Shown here piece after piece: positions 59,948 to 64,000 of a stretch of 64,000 nt of DNA. Numbering within the stretch: position 1 is the stretch's first letter; each line of letters opens with the position of its first letter. The notes under the pieces are model-generated. The model saw nothing but the letters and a program-made list of their open reading frames with translations, did no database searches and was not told the origin of the DNA. The stretch comes from Streptomyces venezuelae (GTDB lineage: Bacteria > Actinomycetota > Actinomycetes > Streptomycetales > Streptomycetaceae). The stretch covers positions 4,943,501-5,007,500 of the forward strand of contig NZ_CP029190.1 in NCBI RefSeq assembly GCF_008642295.1, read 5' to 3'. A program made the translations under genes and the position numbers.

Positions 59948-60967
59948 ATGTCGTTCATCGGCCGTGACATGGCTGTCGACCTCGGGACCGCCAACACGCT
60001 GGTGTACGTGAGGGGCCGGGGGATCGTCCTCAACGAGCCTTCCGTGGTCGCCATCAACACGAACACCGGTGGCATCCTGGCGGTCGGCTCCGAGGCGAAG
60101 AAGATGATCGGCCGGACACCCGGCAACATCGTCGCCGTACGACCCCTCAAGGACGGCGTGATCGCCGACTTCGAGATCACCGAGCGCATGCTGCGCTACT
60201 TCATCCTGAAGATCCACAAGCGCCGCTACCTGGCCCGCCCGCGCGTCGTGGTCTGCGTCCCCTCCGGTATCACCGGAGTCGAGCGCCGCGCCGTCATCGA
60301 GGCGTCCACCCAGGCCGGCGCCCGTCAGGTGCACATCATCGAGGAGCCCATGGCCGCCGCCATCGGCTCCGGCCTGCCCGTGCACGAGGCGACCGGCAAC
60401 ATGGTCGTGGACATCGGTGGCGGCACCACGGAGGTGGCTGTCATCTCCCTCGGCGGAATCGTCACGGCGCAGTCCATCCGGGTGGCCGGCGACGAGCTCG
60501 ACAACGCGATCATCCAGCACATCAAGAAGGAGTACTCCCTCCTCCTCGGTGAGCGCACCGCGGAGCAGATCAAGATCACCATCGGCTCGGCCTACGACCT
60601 CGACAAGGACGAACACACCGAAATCCGCGGCCGGGACCTGGTCTCCGGACTGCCCAAGACGGTCGTCATCTCCGCCGCCGAGGTCCGCAAGGCCATCGAA
60701 GAGCCGGTCAACGCCATCGTCGACGCGGTGAAGACCACCCTCGACAAGTGCCCCCCGGAGCTGTCCGGCGACATCATGGACCGCGGCATCGTCCTCACCG
60801 GCGGCGGCGCGCTGCTCCGCGGCCTCGACGAGCGGCTGCGCCGGGAGACCGGCATGCCCATCCACATCGCCGAAGACCCGCTCGACTCGGTGGCCCTCGG
60901 CTCCGGCAAGTGCGTCGAGGAGTTCGAGGCACTCCAGCAGGTCCTGGACGCCCAGCCGCGGCGATGA
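59948..60967 (+). CDS. mreB: Rod-shape-determining protein MreB
   Basis: A 339-residue bacterial actin. [17 protein letters not shown], the phosphate-2 loop [18 protein letters not shown], and [16 protein letters not shown] make up the ATP site, and it is nearly identical in type to S. coelicolor MreB. In Streptomyces MreB is not needed for hyphal growth but organises spore-wall synthesis. ATG 59948 (MSFIGRDM) is chosen because AAGGGG lies 6 nt upstream; ATG 59927 (MGNKGNSM) in the same frame has GGAAGG at 14 nt and is the form often annotated. mreC follows after 119 bp. Confidence 0.96.
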   Translation: MSFIGRDMAVDLGTANTLVYVRGRGIVLNEPSVVAINTNTGGILAVGSEAKKMIGRTPGNIVAVRPLKDGVIADFEITERMLRYFILKIHKRRYLARPRVVVCVPSGITGVERRAVIEASTQAGARQVHIIEEPMAAAIGSGLPVHEATGNMVVDIGGGTTEVAVISLGGIVTAQSIRVAGDELDNAIIQHIKKEYSLLLGERTAEQIKITIGSAYDLDKDEHTEIRGRDLVSGLPKTVVISAAEVRKAIEEPVNAIVDAVKTTLDKCPPELSGDIMDRGIVLTGGGALLRGLDERLRRETGMPIHIAEDPLDSVALGSGKCVEEFEALQQVLDAQPRR

Positions 60968-61086
60968 AGCCGCGGCGGTAAACGTTTCCCCTCCATCAGG
61001 GGACACGCGGAATACAAGGATCCGCCGTACGGGTGCTGCCGCTCCCGTGCGGCGGATCGTTGATATACAGGCAACTGAAGAATCCG

Positions 61087-62061
61087 ATGAGGAAGGCACG
61101 GCCGCCGCACGTGAGGGACACACGAGAGAGCCGGCTGCTCCTGGTACTGCTGGTCGCCGTCGCGTTCGCGCTGATCACGGTGGACATCCGGGCAGGCGAG
61201 GAGTCGCCGGTCGACGGTGCCCGGCAGGCCGCCGCCGCGGTCCTGGGCCCGGTGGAAAAGGGAGTCGCGACCGCGGTTGACCCGGTCGCCAACGCCATAG
61301 GGGCGGTACGGGACTCCGGGGAGCGGCACGACCGGATCAGCGTGCTGGAACGCGAGAACGCCGCTCTCAAGGCCAAACTCGGCAGCGAGGACCGCAACCG
61401 CAGCCGGATCCGGGAACTCGACGACATGCTCAAGCGGGCCGGCGCCGGCCAGTACGGCATCAAGGGCGCCGAGGTCATCGCCATAGGAGCGGCCCAGGGC
61501 TTCTCCTGGACCGTCACCATCGACGCCGGCAGCAAGGACGGCATCCAGCGCGACATGACCGTCCTCAACGGCGACGGACTCGTCGGCCGGGTCACCACCG
61601 TCGGCCCCGACACGGCCACCGTGCTCCTCGCCAGCGACCCCGACTTCACCGTCGGCACCCGCCTGGAGAAGACCGGCGAGCTCGGTTTCGCCACCGGCCA
61701 GGGGGACCGCCCGCTGTCCGTCCAGATGCTCAACGGCAAGGCCAAGGTCAGCCCCGGCGACCGCCTGGTGACCTTCGGCTCCCGCGCCAACAGGCCCTTC
61801 GTGCCCGGTGTCCCGCTCGGCGAGGTGGTCCGCGTGGACCCGTCCGGCGGCGGCCTCACCCGGACCATCCACGTCCGCCCCTTCGTCGGCTTCTCCCGCC
61901 TGGACATCGTCGGCGTGGTCGTGGTCCCGCCCCGCGAGGACCCGCGCGACGCCGTCCTGCCGCCCAAGCCGGAGCCGCCGAAGCCCATTCCGACGGTCAC
62001 CGTCACGGTCACCCCTTCCCCGAGCGTGTCCGGCAAGCCGGCCGACGCCGCCGACGAGTAG
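61087..62061 (+). CDS. mreC: Rod-shape-determining protein MreC
   Basis: A 324-residue bitopic membrane protein linking MreB to the periplasmic wall machinery. One N-terminal helix (LLLVLLVAVAFALITVDI) is followed by a coiled coil (RHDRISVLERENAALKAKLG...LDDMLKRA) and the beta-rich MreC core (GAEVIAIGAAQGFSWTVTIDAGSKDGIQRDM). The tail is Pro/Thr/Val-rich (PKPIPTVTVTVTPSPS). ATG 61087 is used; GTG 61111 (VRDTRESRLL) is equally plausible and matches the start I remember for the S. coelicolor protein. mreD begins 12 bp after the stop. Confidence 0.93.
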   Translation: MRKARPPHVRDTRESRLLLVLLVAVAFALITVDIRAGEESPVDGARQAAAAVLGPVEKGVATAVDPVANAIGAVRDSGERHDRISVLERENAALKAKLGSEDRNRSRIRELDDMLKRAGAGQYGIKGAEVIAIGAAQGFSWTVTIDAGSKDGIQRDMTVLNGDGLVGRVTTVGPDTATVLLASDPDFTVGTRLEKTGELGFATGQGDRPLSVQMLNGKAKVSPGDRLVTFGSRANRPFVPGVPLGEVVRVDPSGGGLTRTIHVRPFVGFSRLDIVGVVVVPPREDPRDAVLPPKPEPPKPIPTVTVTVTPSPSVSGKPADAADE

Positions 62062-62073
62062 GAGCTGACCGCC

Positions 62074-62805
62074 ATGCGTTTCAACCGGATCCTGCTCTCC
62101 TCCACCCTGATCGTGGTCGCCCTCGTCATCCAGGTCACCATCCTCGGCCGGCTCCAACTGCCCGGTGCCGTCCCCGACCTGATGCTGCTCACCGTGGTCG
62201 CCCTGTCCCTGGTGTACGGGCCGATGAGCGGCGCCATCCTCGGCTTCGGCGCCGGGCTCCTCGCCGACCTGGCCCCGCCCGCCGACCACGCCGCCGGCCG
62301 CTACGCCCTGGTGCTGTGCGTCATCGGCTACCTGGTGGGCCTCGCCCGCCCCGACAACGGCCGCTTCCGCTCCGCCTGGGGCCCGATGCTCACCGTGCTG
62401 GCCGCCGCCGTCGGCTCCATCCTGCTCTACGTCGGAGTGGGCGTCCTGGTCGGCGACACCGCGGAACGCCATGTCGGCCTCGGCAGCCTGCTGTTCAGCG
62501 CCGTCCTGTACGACCTGCTGCTGGCTCCGTTCACGGTGCCGTTCATCATGGCGCTCGCCCGCCGTGCCGAGAACGACCCGATGGCGGTGGAGGCCAACGG
62601 CGGCCCGCCCCAGGGCACCGACGTGTCCTCCGGCTGGCTTTCCGGCGGCACCGGACTGCGCATCGGCAGCCAGCGCGGCGGCCTGCGGCTGAAGACCGCC
62701 CGCAGCCGCGCCAACCGGGCCGTCCGCATAAAGGGCGTCAAGGGGATCAAGGGCGTGAAGAGCGTCAAGGGCATGAAGAGCGTGAAGAGCGTCAAGAAGC
62801 TGTGA
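62074..62805 (+). CDS. mreD: Rod-shape-determining protein MreD
   Basis: A 243-residue integral membrane protein with five or six helices (ILLSSTLIVVALVIQVTIL through LLFSAVLYDLLLAPFTVPFIMALA). Residues after about 165 form a cytoplasmic tail longer than in rod-shaped bacteria, ending in a run of K(G/S)(V/I/M) triplets (RIKGVKGIKGVKSVKGMKS and onward), about +10 net charge. At DNA level these are imperfect 9-bp repeats. The tail may meet MreB, nucleic acid or lipid headgroups. GGAG precedes ATG 62074, and pbp2 starts 16 bp after the stop. Confidence 0.93.
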   Translation: MRFNRILLSSTLIVVALVIQVTILGRLQLPGAVPDLMLLTVVALSLVYGPMSGAILGFGAGLLADLAPPADHAAGRYALVLCVIGYLVGLARPDNGRFRSAWGPMLTVLAAAVGSILLYVGVGVLVGDTAERHVGLGSLLFSAVLYDLLLAPFTVPFIMALARRAENDPMAVEANGGPPQGTDVSSGWLSGGTGLRIGSQRGGLRLKTARSRANRAVRIKGVKGIKGVKSVKGMKSVKSVKKL

Positions 62806-62821
62806 CGGGGGAGCACGACGC

Positions 62822-64000
62822 ATGACGAACATTCCGGAGACCGGCCGCACCCCCCGGGTGCAGATCCGGCTCGTCATCATCCAGGTACTGGTGTTCTCGC
62901 TGCTGTGCACGCTGGGCGGCCGGCTCTGGTACCTGCAGATCCGCAACGGCCACGAGTACGCCGACGAGGCCAGGAGCAACCACGTCCAGCGCGTGGTCCA
63001 GCCCGCCGTGCGCGGCTCCATCCTGGACGCCCGCGGGGTCGCGCTCGCGGACAACGAGACCCGGCTGGTCGTCTCCGCGTCCCGTACCGAGCTGATGCGG
63101 ATAAAGGACCGGGGCAAGGCCGTTCTGACCCGGCTCGCCGGCGTCCTGGACATGCAGCCGCAGGAGGTCATGGACAAGGTCCGGCTCTGCGACTCCCAGA
63201 CCCCCAAGCCCTGCTGGAACGGCTCCCCGTACCAGCCGATCCCGGTCACCCTCGAAGCCACCACCCAGCAGGCCCTGCAGATCCGCGAGCGTCCCGAGGA
63301 CTTCCCCGGCATCACCGCCGAACCCACCGCCGTACGCCGCTACCCGGCGCCCGGCGGAGGCCGCACCGCCCAGGTGCTCGGCTACCTCTCGCCGGTCACC
63401 GACGACGAGATCCAGAAGGCCAAGGACACCGCCTCGCCGCACCTGCGCTCCGACCAGGTCGGCCGCTCCGGCATCGAGCGCATATACGACAAGGATCTGC
63501 GCGGAAAGGCCCAGGTCACCTCGTACGAGGTCGACAACCTCGGCCGGGTCATGGGTGAGACGAAGTCCGACCCGGGCGTGGCCGGGTCCACCCTGGTCAC
63601 CAGCATCGACGCCCGGGTCCAGGCCGTTGCCGAGTACGAACTCCACCAGGCGATGAAGACCGTCCGCAAGGAGACCGACAAGATCACCGGCCGCAAGTAC
63701 GCGGCCGACGCGGGCGCCGTCGTCGTCATGGAGACCAAGACCGGGCGCGTGGTCGCGATGGCCTCCCAGCCCGACTACGACCCCAACGCCTGGGTCGGCG
63801 GCATCTCCGGTGCCGACTACGCCAGGCTCACCAGCGAGAAGTCCAACTACCCGCTGCTCAACCGGGCCATCCAGGGCCAGGCCCCCGCAGGCTCCATCTT
63901 CAAGGTGGTGTCGGCGAGCGCGGCCGTGCGGGCCGGCTACCCCTTCGACGAGAAGTACAACTGCAGCGCCTCCTACAACATGGGCGGCCGGAGCTTCGCG
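62822..64000 (+). CDS. Penicillin-binding protein 2 (transpeptidase), 3' part outside window
   Basis: The first 393 codons of a class B PBP. A membrane anchor (LVIIQVLVFSLLCTLGGRLWYLQI) precedes the pedestal domain (RNGHEYADEARSNHVQRVVQPAVRGSILDARG) and the transpeptidase domain, reached near residue 265. The active-site SxxK is Ser358 in APAGSIFKVV; SxN and KTG lie beyond the window end. It cross-links peptidoglycan and in the mre cluster works with MreB, MreC, MreD and a RodA-type glycosyltransferase expected next. GGGGGAG precedes ATG 62822. The SIFK sequence where many have STFK is a mild difference. Confidence 0.95.
   Translation, partial: MTNIPETGRTPRVQIRLVIIQVLVFSLLCTLGGRLWYLQIRNGHEYADEARSNHVQRVVQPAVRGSILDARGVALADNETRLVVSASRTELMRIKDRGKAVLTRLAGVLDMQPQEVMDKVRLCDSQTPKPCWNGSPYQPIPVTLEATTQQALQIRERPEDFPGITAEPTAVRRYPAPGGGRTAQVLGYLSPVTDDEIQKAKDTASPHLRSDQVGRSGIERIYDKDLRGKAQVTSYEVDNLGRVMGETKSDPGVAGSTLVTSIDARVQAVAEYELHQAMKTVRKETDKITGRKYAADAGAVVVMETKTGRVVAMASQPDYDPNAWVGGISGADYARLTSEKSNYPLLNRAIQGQAPAGSIFKVVSASAAVRAGYPFDEKYNCSASYNMGGRSFA

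Overview
The window reads as chromosomal core DNA of a Streptomyces-type actinomycete. It is very GC-rich with G/C at almost every third codon position, uses GTG and TTG starts freely, and has actinobacterial TANNNT -10 boxes. Gene order around tig-clpP1-clpP2-clpX-valS-folC-ndk-mreBCD-pbp2 matches, from memory, the S. coelicolor block near SCO2607-SCO2650. I see no integrase, transposase, phage gene, CRISPR array or large biosynthetic cluster.

Region 1 (1-10.6 kb): a sugar-binding lipoprotein cut by the window edge, its ROK repressor, an MscS channel, an HNH nuclease, a secreted GH84-type N-acetylglucosaminidase, a small repeat-bearing peptide gene followed directly by malQ, and a small membrane protein. 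Region 2 (10.6-18.1 kb): MarR and LysR regulators around two EamA exporters, a 237-bp inverted repeat, aminopeptidase N and aspartate-semialdehyde dehydrogenase. Region 3 (18.2-28.4 kb): a large secreted subtilisin, a CGNR protein divergent from a glyoxalase-like/PPOX-like gene pair, a protein with a possible nuclease-like end, a second aminopeptidase N and a DsbA/Rv2466c-like reductase.

Region 4 (28.4-38.7 kb): Fe-type SOD with a candidate Nur box, three related amino acid permeases with bioY inserted, rpiB, a Nei-type glycosylase, an Eis-like acetyltransferase and a membrane PP2C phosphatase. Region 5 (38.7-51.1 kb): a DUF4232 lipoprotein, a PLP decarboxylase overlapping an HD hydrolase, tRNA-Gly and tRNA-Pro, then tig, clpP1, clpP2, clpX, two paralogous anchored proteins and valS. 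Region 6 (51.1-64 kb): YfhO, a VKOR homologue, an orphan histidine kinase, mbl, folC, a DUF4233 protein, ndk, mreB, mreC, mreD and the 5' part of pbp2.

Functionally the right half is a protein-folding and proteolysis block (trigger factor, ClpXP) joined to the lateral-wall/spore-wall morphogenesis block (Mbl, MreBCD, PBP2). The order pepN / Rv2466c-like / rpiB / nei / tig / clpP1P2 / clpX / valS / folC / DUF4233 / ndk also parallels Mycobacterium tuberculosis, which marks it as old actinobacterial core. The least explained items are the LTSEPPL repeat peptide upstream of malQ, the 137-bp inverted repeat in the mreB leader, the decarboxylase/HD overlap, the KPAG/CxW(T/A)D paralogue pair, and many genes whose -10 box lies only 6-7 nt from the start codon, which suggests leaderless transcripts.
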